Origin: Antilocapra americana
Taxonomy: Eukaryota; Chordata; Mammalia; Artiodactyla; Antilocapridae
Assembly: GCA_007570785.1 (NCBI GenBank)
Contig: ML660204.1
Span: 310,001 to 374,000 of the forward strand
Reading direction: 5' to 3'
Length of the DNA: 64,000 bases
Of this stretch, positions 55,701 to 64,000 are shown one piece after another. Below the pieces are notes generated by a model that worked only from the letters and a program-made list of their open reading frames with translations, did no database searches and was not told where the DNA came from. The stretch's first letter is position 1. Each line of letters opens with the position of its first letter. The translations under genes were made by a program, and so were the position numbers.

Positions 55701-58271
55701 TTCACATGCACAAAAGAAAAAGTGACTGGCAACCCACTCCAGTACTCTTGCCTGGAGAATTCCATGGACAAAGGAGCCTGGTGGGCTACAGTCTGTGGAA
55801 TTGCAAAGAGTCAGACATGACTGAGTGCTTATCACTCACTAAGATAATGTATAATAACGTGTTAAAATTTGCTGTTCTGTCACATACTCAACAAGATGTT
55901 TACTGGGGAGAGAAACCCAGAAAACATGGATAGACAAAACAGAAGAAAAATGAAAATTACCTAAAGTCTTGCCACACAGAAGTACCTGCTTTCAAAAGCA
56001 AGGTAGAGGGACTTCCCTCTTCCCTGGTGGTACCAGTAGTTAAGACTCCGTGCTTCCAGTGCAGGGGGCTCACATTCAGTCCCTGGTCAGAGAACTAAGA
56101 TCCCACATGCCACGTGCAGGACCCCCCTCAAAAAAAAGTAAGGTAGAGAAAAAGTCCATTTATGAGAGTGAAACTGGGAAAAACTTTATATTTGGATTGA
56201 CTTATGTTTAAGTAATAAATATGTGGAAGTATAAGCAAAAAGAGTGAGTGTATATGCTCAGTCGCTCAGACGTGTCTGACTCTGTGACCCCATGGGTTGT
56301 AGCTTGACAGGCTTCTCTGTCCACAGGATTTCCCAGGCAAGAATATTGGAGTGGGTTGCCATTTCCTCCTCCAGGGACTCTCCTTGACCCAGGGATCAAA
56401 CCCACATCTCTTATGTCTCCTGCATTAGAAGGTGGATTCTTTACCACTTGAGCCACCTGGGCCTTACAAAACAAAAAGAGAAGGAAAAAAAAGTAACTAT
56501 TTCAGTGATTTTCCTTTTCAGATCTTGTTTTGGGGGAGGTGTTAGAAGGTATTTGACCCCTTGAGATTTATGTATGAACGTGTGCACACACTGTCTCTCA
56601 ATATGTATCTTGTAAGCGTCCCAACAAAATGTATGAGTTTTTTAGACAATTGAGTGGTATAGTTAGAAGGACACTGGTGGTGGGTATTGTGAACATTTGT
56701 AACCTTTTTTTTTCTTTTCTTAACTGAAATATAGTTGACATAGAATATGTTAGTGTCAGGTGAACTACATAGTGACTTGACATTTGCATATATGACATGA
56801 TCGCCATGGTAAGTCTAGTAACCATCTGTCACCATGCAAACTTATTACAGTATTATTGACCATATTCTTATGCTATATATTACATCCCTATGGCTAATTT
56901 ATCTTGCGACTGGAAGTTTGTACCTCTTAATCCCCTTAGCTTGTTTCACACCCCACCCCTCTCCCCTCTGTATCTGTGGGTCTATTTTTGTTTTATTTGG
57001 TTTTTCAGATTCCACATATGAGATCCTATGGTATTTGTCTTTCTCTGGCTTACTTCACTTAGCATGCTGCTGCTGCTGCTAAGTAGCTTCAGTCATGTCC
57101 GACTCTGTGCGACCCCATAGATGGCAGCCCACTAGGCTCCCCATCCCTAGGATTCTCCAGGCAAGAATACTGGAGTGGGTTGCCATTTCCTTCTCCAGTA
57201 CATGAAAGTGAAAAGTGAAAGTGAAGTCACTCAGTCTTGAGAGACTCTTCGCGACCCCATGGACTGCAGCCTACCAGGCTCCTCTGTCCATGGGATTTTC
57301 CAGGCAAGTGTACTGGAGTGGGGTGCCATCGCCTTCTCCCTCACTTAGCATAATACCCTCTAGATCCATCCATGTTGCTGCCAATGGCAAGATTTCATTC
57401 TTTTCATGGATGAGTAATGTTCTGTTGTATGTATGGAGCGTATCGTCACCCATTCATCTGTTGATAGACAGCTGCGTTGCTTCAGTATTTCAGCTATTGT
57501 GCATGGTGCTGTAGTAAACATTGGCTTGCTTACATCTTTTCAAATTACAAATGTCTGTAACTCTAAGACATATCAAACTGATATCAACATCTATGTTCAC
57601 TTCTCTTTTTTTAAAAAAGATAAATTGTTTATTTATTTTTTTAATTTGGCTTTGCTGAGTCTTTGTTGCCAAGCAGGCTTTTCTCTAGTTGTGAAGAACA
57701 GTGGCCACTTTCTCTAGTTGTATTTTGCAGCCTTCTCATTATGGTGGCTTCCCTTGTTCTTGAGAGGGCTTCAGTAGGCTCAGTAGTTTTGGCTCCTGGA
57801 CTCTAGAGCACAGGCTCAGTAGTTGCGGTGCACGGGCTTGCTTGCCCCGTGGCACGTGGGATCTTCTCAGTTCAAGGATCATTTGCAGGCAGACTCTTTT
57901 CCACTGAGCCACCATGGAAGCTCCCTCTTCTCTCTTAAGGGTCTGTAGTTGGATGGGATGGGGGAACACTGATCCAGGAGTAGGATTTTCTGATGTTCTG
58001 TGTTCTTCTCTTCACAGCAATTCTCAGCCCTGACTGAAGTGCTTTTCCACTTCCTAACTGAGCCAAAAGAGGTAAAGTATCTTGTAGTAAGGAGAGTTCC
58101 CGAGTGTGGCTCTGCGGTCCTGAGATGCTTGAAGTGAAGGCCTGGTTTGTGCTGTCCGCTGTCTGCAGGTGGAAAGGTTTCTGGCTCAGCTCTCTGAATT
58201 TGCCACCACCAACCAGATCAGTCTTGGCCCCCTGAAAAGCATCGTGAAGAGCCTCCTCCTGGTACCAAATG
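49546..58271 (+). CDS. COMMD7: COMMD7, COMM domain-containing protein 7, 5' three exons (partial)
   Basis: COMMD proteins form a hetero-decamer in the Commander complex, which recycles endosomal membrane proteins; COMMD7 has also been linked to NF-kappa-B control. Coding exons 49546-49629, 58018-58071 and 58169-58271 join in frame to give 80 residues, starting MGRLHCTQDPVPEAVGSD and ending LLLVPN plus one base. This is the helical HN domain; the C-terminal COMM domain (family length about 200 residues) lies beyond the window. The ATG has G at -3 and G at +4. The first intron is 8.4 kb. The gene is head to head with DNMT3B. Confidence 0.95.
50238..50366 (+). repeat. Bov-tA type SINE 3' fragment
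   Basis: ccagtattcttgcctggaga, gtccatgggctcgcagagtc, then a short GCACA repeat tail. Confidence 0.88.
50710..51000. repeat. Old interspersed repeat, family not named
   Basis: Contains agtattatcatttcagtgtg, tttcacttctttttgata and cacatctcaaattggattag, which I recognise as a dispersed mammalian repeat without being sure of its family. Confidence 0.45.
51020..51175 (+). repeat. MIR SINE remnant
   Basis: gcacagttctaagtgctttt, gtcaggtactattaccattc and cattttacatataag. Confidence 0.75.
51880..52320 (-). repeat. Old L1 3' fragment
   Basis: ggaattactaggtcaaaggg, gatctgacaaatgaaaaatg and gcatcttttcatatgtttaa are reverse-strand L1 landmarks. Confidence 0.75.
53100..53185 (+). repeat. Old L1 fragment
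   Basis: agctggtgggagtgtaaatc and ctctacaaggcaatttggca are L1 ORF2-end landmarks. Confidence 0.6.
53310..53525 (+). repeat. Bov-tA type SINE
   Basis: ctcttggctcagtggtaaag, gatccctgggtcgagagaat and ggtgggctacagtccctcgt. Confidence 0.92.
53681..53808 (+). repeat. CHR-type SINE
   Basis: ggatttccccagcagtccag, gtttgatccctgatggggga and ggcatggcatggcc before a poly(A). Confidence 0.9.
53810..54125 (+). repeat. Old L1 fragment
   Basis: gtgggaggatattcattgta then gcatcgtttacataag, and tatgatcccatttatattta at the end. Typical L1M order. Confidence 0.6.
54240..54740 (-). repeat. Ruminant L1 3' UTR
   Basis: Reverse-strand 3' end of a ruminant L1: gttggttttgccatacattt, gtatacatgtgttccccttc, agagtccaaaagactgttct and ccatatatatgcgttagtat are well preserved. 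Confidence 0.85.
55031..55180 (+). repeat. MIR SINE remnant
   Basis: gttgagcctctagactgaca, gaagccctgtattattacct and gagttgcccagggtcacc. Confidence 0.7.
55297..55680 (-). repeat. MaLR-type (MLT1-like) LTR fragment
   Basis: gtgcaagctgctgtaacaaa, ggctggaagtccaaaatcag and aatattggggttaggacttc resemble the mammalian MaLR LTRs. Family and strand assignment are from memory and moderately sure. Confidence 0.5.
55724..55832 (+). repeat. Bov-tA type SINE 3' fragment
   Basis: ccactccagtactcttgcct, ggagaattccatggacaaag and agtcagacatgactgagtg. Confidence 0.9.
56009..56138 (+). repeat. CHR-type SINE
   Basis: cttccctggtggtaccagta, gcttccagtgcagggggctc and gaactaagatcccacatgcc. Confidence 0.88.
56249..56463 (-). 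repeat. Bov-tA type SINE
   Basis: Reversed full-length element: gctcagtcgctcagacgtgt, ccaggcaagaatattggagt and ttctttaccacttgagccac. Confidence 0.93.
56700..57065 (-). repeat. L1 3' fragment, left of nested SINE
   Basis: aactgaaatatagttgacat, ctttctctggcttacttcac are reverse-strand L1 landmarks. Continues after the SINE at 57341. Confidence 0.8.
57066..57340 (-). repeat. Bov-A2 type SINE inserted in L1
   Basis: Two tandem monomers on the reverse strand (gcgaccccatagatggcagc and gcgaccccatggactgcagc). Flanked by an exact 11-bp target duplication, tcacttagcat, at 57055-57065 and 57341-57351. Confidence 0.93.
57341..57560 (-). repeat. L1 3' fragment, right of nested SINE
   Basis: Continues the L1 with agatccatccatgttgctgc, caccattcatctgttgat-like and cagctattgtgcatggtgct. 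Confidence 0.8.
57618..57930 (-). repeat. Long CHR-like ruminant SINE
   Basis: ggctttgctgagtctttgtt, gcacaggctcagtagttgcg and ccactgagccaccatggaag on the reverse strand; ends 87 bp before COMMD7 exon 2. Confidence 0.85.
58018..58071 (+). CDS. COMMD7: COMMD7 exon 2 (residues 29-46)
   Basis: 54 nt coding QFSALTEVLFHFLTEPKE between acceptor TTCACAG and donor GAG/GTAAAG. It is phase 0 at both ends and was placed by matching the known protein. Confidence 0.95.
58169..58271 (+). CDS. COMMD7: COMMD7 exon 3 (residues 47-80)
   Basis: 103 nt coding VERFLAQLSEFATTNQIS and LKSIVKSLLLVPN between acceptor CTGCAG and donor ATG/GTGAGT. It is only 97 bases after exon 2 and ends in phase 1. Confidence 0.95.
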
Positions 58272-58565
58272 GTGAGTAGCCCCTTCCAGCAGCCAAGGCC
58301 AGAGACATCATTTGAACATTCCCTCAATCCACCGAGTTGGCAGGCGGGCTCTGGGCACTGAGCCAGAGCGTTTGGTAGGGAACCAGACATGGGCGGGACT
58401 GCCGTCTAGGCAGGGAAGCCAGGTAAACAGACAGCCGTGGGAGAGCGTAATTGCAGTCTGCATTCCCATTCAGTCCCCAGACTTACCTTTCCTCTACATG
58501 GTAAGTGCAAGATTGAGAGTAAGGGTTTATAAACTTTTACAGCAGTTTGACAAGGTTTCTCTCTT

Positions 58566-58757
58566 TTTAAAATATTTGCTTATTTTTATTTATTTATTTG
58601 GCTGCCTTGGGTCTGAGTTACGGCATGCAGGATCTTCGTTTCGGCACAGACTCCCTAGCTGTGGTGCTCAGGTTTAGTTCCCCAGTGGAGGATGGAACCC
58701 TCGTCCCCTGCATAGCAAGGCAGATTCTTAACTACTGAACCATCAGGAGCAGTCCCT
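58566..58757 (-). repeat. CHR-type SINE
   Basis: ttatttggctgccttgggtc, ggtttagttccccagtggag and ttaactactgaaccatcagg. Confidence 0.88.
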
Positions 58758-59566
58758 TGACAAAGTTTCTTGAATGTACTAATTTTAAAAAATGGGGCTT
58801 GCATTTTTTTTAATGTGGTAGAATATATGTAACATATAATTGACCATTGTAGCCATTTGGAGCTTTTTTTTTCCCCCAGAGCATAAACATTAATCAGTAC
58901 ATGTTTTGTGGCCAGTTTTGTATACATAAAAATGCCTGCTAAACAAAAATGAAGTTAAATGCAGCTCAACAAAAACCTGAACTAATGAGAGTCGCACAAT
59001 TTTTTAATGATTTATTAGGGTAATCATAGCATAGAAATTTATCTGAATTAAAAATGTTTTTGATCCAGTTATTGGATGAGTCTTTAGCTCAGTCACCCTC
59101 ACCCTTACCCTTGCTAAGACTTTAATACGTATTTTGTAAGAACAAGAACATTTTTTTCATAACTGCAGTGCAGTTATCAAGAGCAGGAAGTTTACACTGA
59201 TTTAACACTTTAATCTGTGATGTGTATTCACATTTCACTAAGAGTTATCTGGGGCTTATATTTTGTAAGCGTTTTTTCATTTCATATTTCTAGGAATTGA
59301 TTTTCATTGTATTGTACAAAAATATCAGTCCATGGTAGATTGAAAATTTTAAATATAGGTCTTTTGATGCAGATAGTTTGAGAAGCGGGGTTTGCCTTAG
59401 AGCAGTCAGGGAAAGATTCTCGCCAGGAGAGAGGTGATCACAAAGGTTGAGCTGCAGGGTTATCTGTCGCAGCACTGTTTATCACAGAAACATTAGAAGC
59501 AACCCAGTTACCCAGCTGTTGAAAGTTGGTATGATGTGCTGTGGTCCGGTTTACAGAGGAATGTGG

Positions 59567-59784
59567 TGGTGGTACTTGTAGTAAAGAACCTGCCAGCCAG
59601 TGCAGGAGACGTAAGAGGTATAGGTTCAATCTCTGGGTCACGGAGATCCCCTGCAGGAGGACATGGCAGCCCACTCCAGTATTCTTGCCTGGAGAATCCC
59701 ATGGACAGAGGAGCCTGGTGGGCTGTAGTCCACAGAGTCACAAAGAGATGGACGCGACTGAGGCAACTTAGCACACAGGCATGG
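59567..59784 (+). repeat. Bov-tA type SINE
   Basis: tagtaaagaacctgccagcc, ccactccagtattcttgcct and gagatggacgcgactgaggc. Confidence 0.92.
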
Positions 59785-60030
59785 TAGTGACCAAGAATTC
59801 CGTCTGAGTTAATAGGAACTGGGTGTGAATCCCAGTCTGACCCTTGATAAGTAGTGTGGCTTTGGTACCTAATCTCTTTCAATCCCTAGCAATAACCCTC
59901 CCTCATCAGTTGTTCCACTCCATCTAAGCTTGTTTTTGGTGTGTGCATGGGGTTGTTTTGGAGATTAATTAAGATAATGTAAATAAAATTATGAATAAAT
60001 ATTAACAAATGAATGTCCACATACTCAATA

Positions 60031-60142
60031 GACCTGAGTTTGAGCAAGCTCCAGGAGCTGGTGATAGACAGGGAAGCCTGGTGTGCTGCAGTCCATGGGT
60101 TCGCAAAGAGTTGGACACTACTTAGCAACTGAACTGAACTGA
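60031..60142 (+). repeat. Bov-A2 type SINE 3' fragment
   Basis: gagcaagctccaggagctgg, gcagtccatgggttcgcaaa and a gaactgaactgaa tail. Confidence 0.88.
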
Positions 60143-60805
60143 AATAAAATGCTTAGCACAGTTGCTCAGCAAAAGGTTGCTCTTATTTTTTATGTTATGT
60201 ATTAATATTAATTTTTAAACGTGTTGTTGAGAAAAATGTAATGATATAGAAAACCTTTCATAATATTCTGTTTAGTTTTGTCTGCCACAGTCCTATTTTT
60301 GTGTAAAAAAAAAAGAAAAATGTGGCTCTGTCTGGATGATAAGACTGCAGGTTATTTTACTTGTTTATTTTTAGCTAAGTATTGTCTTAAAAATTGCTAG
60401 AATTAAATTGGCAATTTAATTAAAAGTTAATTTTATTTAAAGGGAGATGACGTTTGAGCCCAGGCTTAAAGAATGAATAAATGTTGACTGGGCTGAGAGG
60501 AGGTAAAACAGCATCCCCAGTTTGCATATTTTAAAAATTAGTAATAAGCTGATCTTCCCAAGATCTCAGCCTAATGGTGCATTAAAAGTTGGAAACTTGA
60601 TTTGTTTGGACCTTCCGGTATATCTTTGCTCAGATCCTTTTTTTTGCCCTGTCTTGTGCTCCTAAGGGTTCAGGGTGTGAATCAGAAGATCCCTAAGGTT
60701 TCCAGCTGTGGAATTTTATGATCCTTTGTTTGTGAGATTCTTGCCTTCTTTGCTCTCATGGCAGGTTAAAAGCCTCAGAACCACAAGGCTGGATGGGAAT
60801 TGCAG

Positions 60806-61017
60806 TCTTCCCTGGTGGCTCAGGTGGTCAAGAATCCGCCTGCAGTATTGGAGACCTGGGTTCTATCTCTGGGTTGGGAAGATCCCCTGGAGAAGGGAAA
60901 GGCTACCCCCTCCAGTATTCTGGCCTGAAGAATCCCATGGACAGAGGAGCCTGGCGGGCTTCGGTCCATAGGGTCACAAAGAGTCAGACTCAACTGAGTG
61001 ACTTTCACTTTCACTTA
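60806..61017 (+). repeat. Bov-tA type SINE, full length
   Basis: cttccctggtggctcaggtg, gggttgggaagatcccctgg and the ctttcactttcactt tail. Confidence 0.94.
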
Positions 61018-62104
61018 ACATAAGAATTAATTTTCATTGCAAACTTAAAACTGCAGAGCTCTGGACAGTCAAAAGGGAAATTTCCTTTTTACTCTCATCC
61101 GACTCTTGTCTCTAGAAATAATCACAGTATAATTTTGGCATGTATCCTTTTCTATTTCTATGTACACCGACAGACAGAGCCATATACATTCATGTAGTTT
61201 TGGTTTTCATCAGTGGCAATAAACCACAGAATTGCTCTGCGGTTTGCAGTTTTCCATACCCAGTACATCGTGGAGATTTCTCCACATCAACTTCATTCTT
61301 CTGGTGACGGCAGTGGACCTTGAACTGAATTAATCTTCTTTTACTTAATCCATTTCCTGTTGCTGGACATTTTAGTTCTGACCCTTCACTCTTAGAAAGT
61401 ACATGTACCGCAGTGAACATCCTTAGGGAATCTATGTATTTAGTGTGTGTGAGCATTTCTGTAGAACAGGTGTTCAGCTTATAGAACCAGTTTTTATCCT
61501 CTTTATTCTCATTGTCCAGCCTGCACCTGTGGGAATGAGGAAACCCATGAACTGTCGTGGGCATTGATTTTTCAGGAGAACTCTGTCTGTTGTCCCCGCC
61601 TCCATTCTTTCCTGTCTTTATCATCTCTGCTCCCTGCCCCCATTCAGTCCTGCCAGACTGCCTTAATTCTCCTCAATCCTATGCTCCAGCCCCAGTACTA
61701 CCTCTGCAGAAAGTCTTGCCAAACCATCTCAATCCATGGTGACTTCCCCTTCTGCTCCACAACTGAGATAGATTCTTTTATATGCAGCCCCTTTTTGGAG
61801 CATAATCATTTAGTCTTCTGCTGATCATGCTGATCTATATGCATCTAGCTGGTGGCCCTAACAGATAGTTCCTTGAAGTCAGGGGCAGATCTGTACCACT
61901 TTCCTAATCGCAGTTACAAATAAAGTGATGATATAGAATAGGAGCTTTTGATTCATGCTGGGTGACTTGAGCTGAACTTAGGAGACCCTGTGACCCTCCC
62001 AGGGGATGTTGGGTGTATACTCTTCAAGCAGGACTGATGAGCAGTGTTTATAGCAGACCATTTCCTGTAGGTCCAAAGAAAACTGAGGCGTGCTGAGTTC
62101 CAGG

Positions 62105-62295
62105 GACGGGCTTTGCAGGCTCACTTGGATTTGAGTCTTGGGCATATCACTTTAGGTGGCTGTTTGGCTATGGACAAATCAGCCTCTTGGGGCCTCAGTT
62201 TCTATCTGAAAAATGGAGTAGTAAGAGCAGTTTATGGTGATGACTTTAGGAATAAATGAGTTAGTATTTATAAAGCACCTAATTCCATGCCTGCG
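62105..62295 (-). repeat. MIR SINE remnant
   Basis: acaaatcagcctcttggggc, ctcagtttctatctgaaaaa then tggagtagtaa. Confidence 0.75.
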
Positions 62296-62303
62296 GAACT
62301 TTA

Positions 62304-62636
62304 CATTGTTTATTTTTGGCTGTGCTGGATCTCTGTTGCTGTACAAGCTTTCTCTAGTTGGGGTCAGCAGGGGCTACTCTCTAGTCGCGGCATATGGGTT
62401 TCTCACTGTCGTGGCTTCTGTGGTTGTGGAGCCCAGGCTCTAGGCGCACAGGCTTCAGTAGTTTCAGCACCCAGGCTAAGTAGCGATGGTTCCCGGCTCT
62501 GGAGCACAGGCTCAATAGGTGTGGCTCACGGGCTTAGTTGCTCCACAGCATGTGGGATCTTCGAGGACCAGGGATGAAACTGGTGTCTCTTGCACTGACA
62601 GTCAAATTCTTTACCACTGAGCCACCAGGAAAGCCC
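62304..62636 (-). repeat. Long CHR-like ruminant SINE
   Basis: ggctgtgctggatctctgtt, gcccaggctctaggcgcaca, gtgtggctcacgggcttagt and ccactgagccaccaggaaag on the reverse strand. Confidence 0.9.
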
Positions 62637-62751
62637 TACATTATTTATTGATAGTTCAGTTAGTGTCTCTCCTGTGCCTCGATGTCAAATCATCAGATAA
62701 AACATCCCTTCCCTTAATGGAGAGGATCTGAATTCTCTTGACTGTTTATTT

Positions 62752-62929
62752 CAGTTCAGTTCAGTTCATTCGGGCAGTCATGTCTAACTCTTTGCAACCC
62801 CATGGACTGCAGCACACCAGGCTTCCTTGTCCATCACCAACTCCTGGAGCTTGCACAAACTCAGTGTCCTCCCAGTCGGTGATGTCATGCCCCAAAGCTT
62901 TTCATGCTTTTCAAGTTCTAGAGTTAAAA
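62752..62929 (-). repeat. Bov-A2 type SINE, cut at the LTR
   Basis: ttcagttcagttcattcggg, ccatggactgcagcacacca and caccaactcctggagcttgc. The match fades before the LTR at 62930. Confidence 0.85.
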
Positions 62930-63459
62930 TGTTATGCCCAGATCCCAATCTCCACAAACCACCAGGAGGCCATTCACCGATGCAAGCGCAAGAGGTAGTT
63001 TATTGCAGAGGTCCGGGTCTGGACCGCACACACACACACCGACGCAGCGGAGTGAGGACAGCGGCCCCGAGCCGCATGGTACAAGGCTTTTAAAGGGAGA
63101 GGACAAAGGGCAGGATGGCGCGAATGGAGTAATGTGCCTCAGCGTCCTGCGACTGGCCAGGACAAGAGGGGAGGTCAGGGGCTTTTCGCGCGCTAGCCCC
63201 TGATAGGTATATTCATCTGCAAACAGCCCCCTGACTGGCGTATTTTGTGGCGCTTCCCCAATGCACGGGGATTGGTTGTGTCTAGGATGGTGCCAGGGGT
63301 TGAGGGCTGGACTACACTGCAGGTGTTTTTTTGTTTTTTTGTTTTTTTCAGGAACCTAGGTGTTGCCCTTTGTTACAAGATGGTGGCTCCTTTTCTTAAG
63401 GTGGAGTCACTTAGGCTCTACAGAAGTCTCAGGTTTGCTGAACTCCTCAGTAGCTCTCA
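62930..63459 (-). mobile_element. Endogenous retrovirus LTR, minus orientation (edges approximate)
   Basis: On the minus strand the segment starts TGAGAGCT and ends ATAACA, giving the TG..CA termini of an LTR. It has a TTTAAAA box near 63087-63094, a CA/GT-rich stretch after it and AATAAA at 62999-63004, in the order expected of U3, R and U5. No protein-coding retroviral gene was recognised beside it, so it looks like a solo LTR. I see no clear target duplication. Confidence 0.7.
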
Positions 63460-64000
63460 ACAATTTTTGTTTGTTTTACTCTTTTTTTTTTTGTTCTCAT
63501 GCAATCTGACTTTTCCCTTCCTACAGAGTTCAAGAATTCTGCATTGCTTCCAGAGCATCTGCTAATCATCTGAGGTAGCTTGTACGTGTCTTGGCCTCTT
63601 CCTCATCCCTTGGCCTGATGAGGGATTATCTTTTCAGTCCCAAAGGCTGCCATCCCAGAACAAATTCCCAGCCCTTCGTGCCTTGTTTTGGCAGCAGCCT
63701 CTCCGCTTCTGTTCTCCCATCCAGATTTTAGTTCGCCCTGGAATACAGAACAACTTGGACCCTGCTGCTTCTCTCAGCTGTTCACTTTGCTTAATGGATT
63801 CTGTACTCCTTAATTTGGCCTTCAGGGCCTTCCCCTGTCTAGTTTGAAAGTGCCCTTCTCCTTCTTTCATCCTGGTATGACTTGTGCAGTAAGACCTTGC
63901 CGAGGTGAAGCTTGGTCGTGTTCAAGGGACCCCAGAGACCTTCCAGATCGGTCTTCCCCAGTTTGGTGTTTTCATCCAGAAAAGACTTCACTGGCCAGAC
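63460..64000. other. Unresolved segment after the LTR
   Basis: Starts with a T-rich run (63481-63492). A 78-codon minus-strand frame (63634-63870) has no family I can name. It may be a remnant internal part of the same retroviral element, or another repeat. Confidence 0.35.

Larger units (their letters stand above)
49630..58017. other. COMMD7 intron 1
   Basis: 8.4 kb, no further exon recognised. Largely made of SINEs and L1 fragments, listed separately. Confidence 0.7.
58272..64000. other. COMMD7 intron 3 (to window end)
   Basis: No exon 4 match is recognisable. Filled with SINEs, a MIR and an LTR, listed separately; 58900-59560 and 61020-62100 hold nothing I can name. Confidence 0.65.

Noticed and set aside
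63977..64000. Possible COMMD7 exon 4 start at the window edge (AG followed by AAAAGACTTCACTGGCC)
   Set aside because: The expected residues after VPNG (an ALKK-type start) are not encoded, and too little sequence remains to judge.

Overview
The window is nuclear DNA of an even-toed ruminant, most likely a bovid. Two observations support this. About thirty tRNA-derived SINEs of the ruminant Bov-tA/Bov-A2 and CHR-like types lie throughout, together with a ruminant L1 3' end. The only genes found are two intron-rich vertebrate genes. I cannot separate cattle, sheep, goat and buffalo by eye. No bacterial, phage, plasmid or CRISPR content is present.

Region 1 (about 3470-37800, minus strand) is the complete DNMT3B gene for the de novo DNA (cytosine-5) methyltransferase 3B. 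I could place all 23 expected exons. Exon 1 is a non-coding leader inside a CpG island at about 37.4-37.8 kb. Exon 2 (25385-25547) carries the start codon and exon 23 carries the stop codon at 4914-4916. The 22 coding exons join with GT..AG boundaries in one uninterrupted frame of 2583 nt, which is 860 residues. The protein has an N-terminal region, a PWWP domain, an ADD zinc-finger domain and a C-terminal methyltransferase domain with an intact Pro-Cys-Asn catalytic motif. The 3' UTR (about 1.44 kb) holds an ATTAAA polyadenylation signal and an 8-mer site for miR-29.

Region 2 (about 37.8-49.1 kb) is intergenic. It contains the DNMT3B promoter CpG island, SINEs, older MIR, L1 and L2 remnants, and one repeat-free stretch at about 46.4-46.9 kb that looks like a conserved non-coding element.

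Region 3 (49546 to the window end, plus strand) is the 5' part of COMMD7. Three coding exons for the first 80 residues are present, with a CpG-island promoter; the rest lies beyond the window. DNMT3B and COMMD7 are head to head, as in human chromosome 20q11.2, with the window running opposite to the human map. The left end (1-3470) is intergenic and should lead toward MAPRE1 in the conserved order. The right end contains a solo-type endogenous retrovirus LTR.

There is no evidence of a new enzyme system. The interest is mostly in regulation: splice-site architecture in DNMT3B (tandem donors after exon 2, competing acceptors at exon 8, weak sites at exons 5 and 10), a near-perfect CTCF motif in intron 1, an array of three evenly spaced E-boxes upstream of COMMD7, and an inverted SINE pair at the edge of the DNMT3B promoter.
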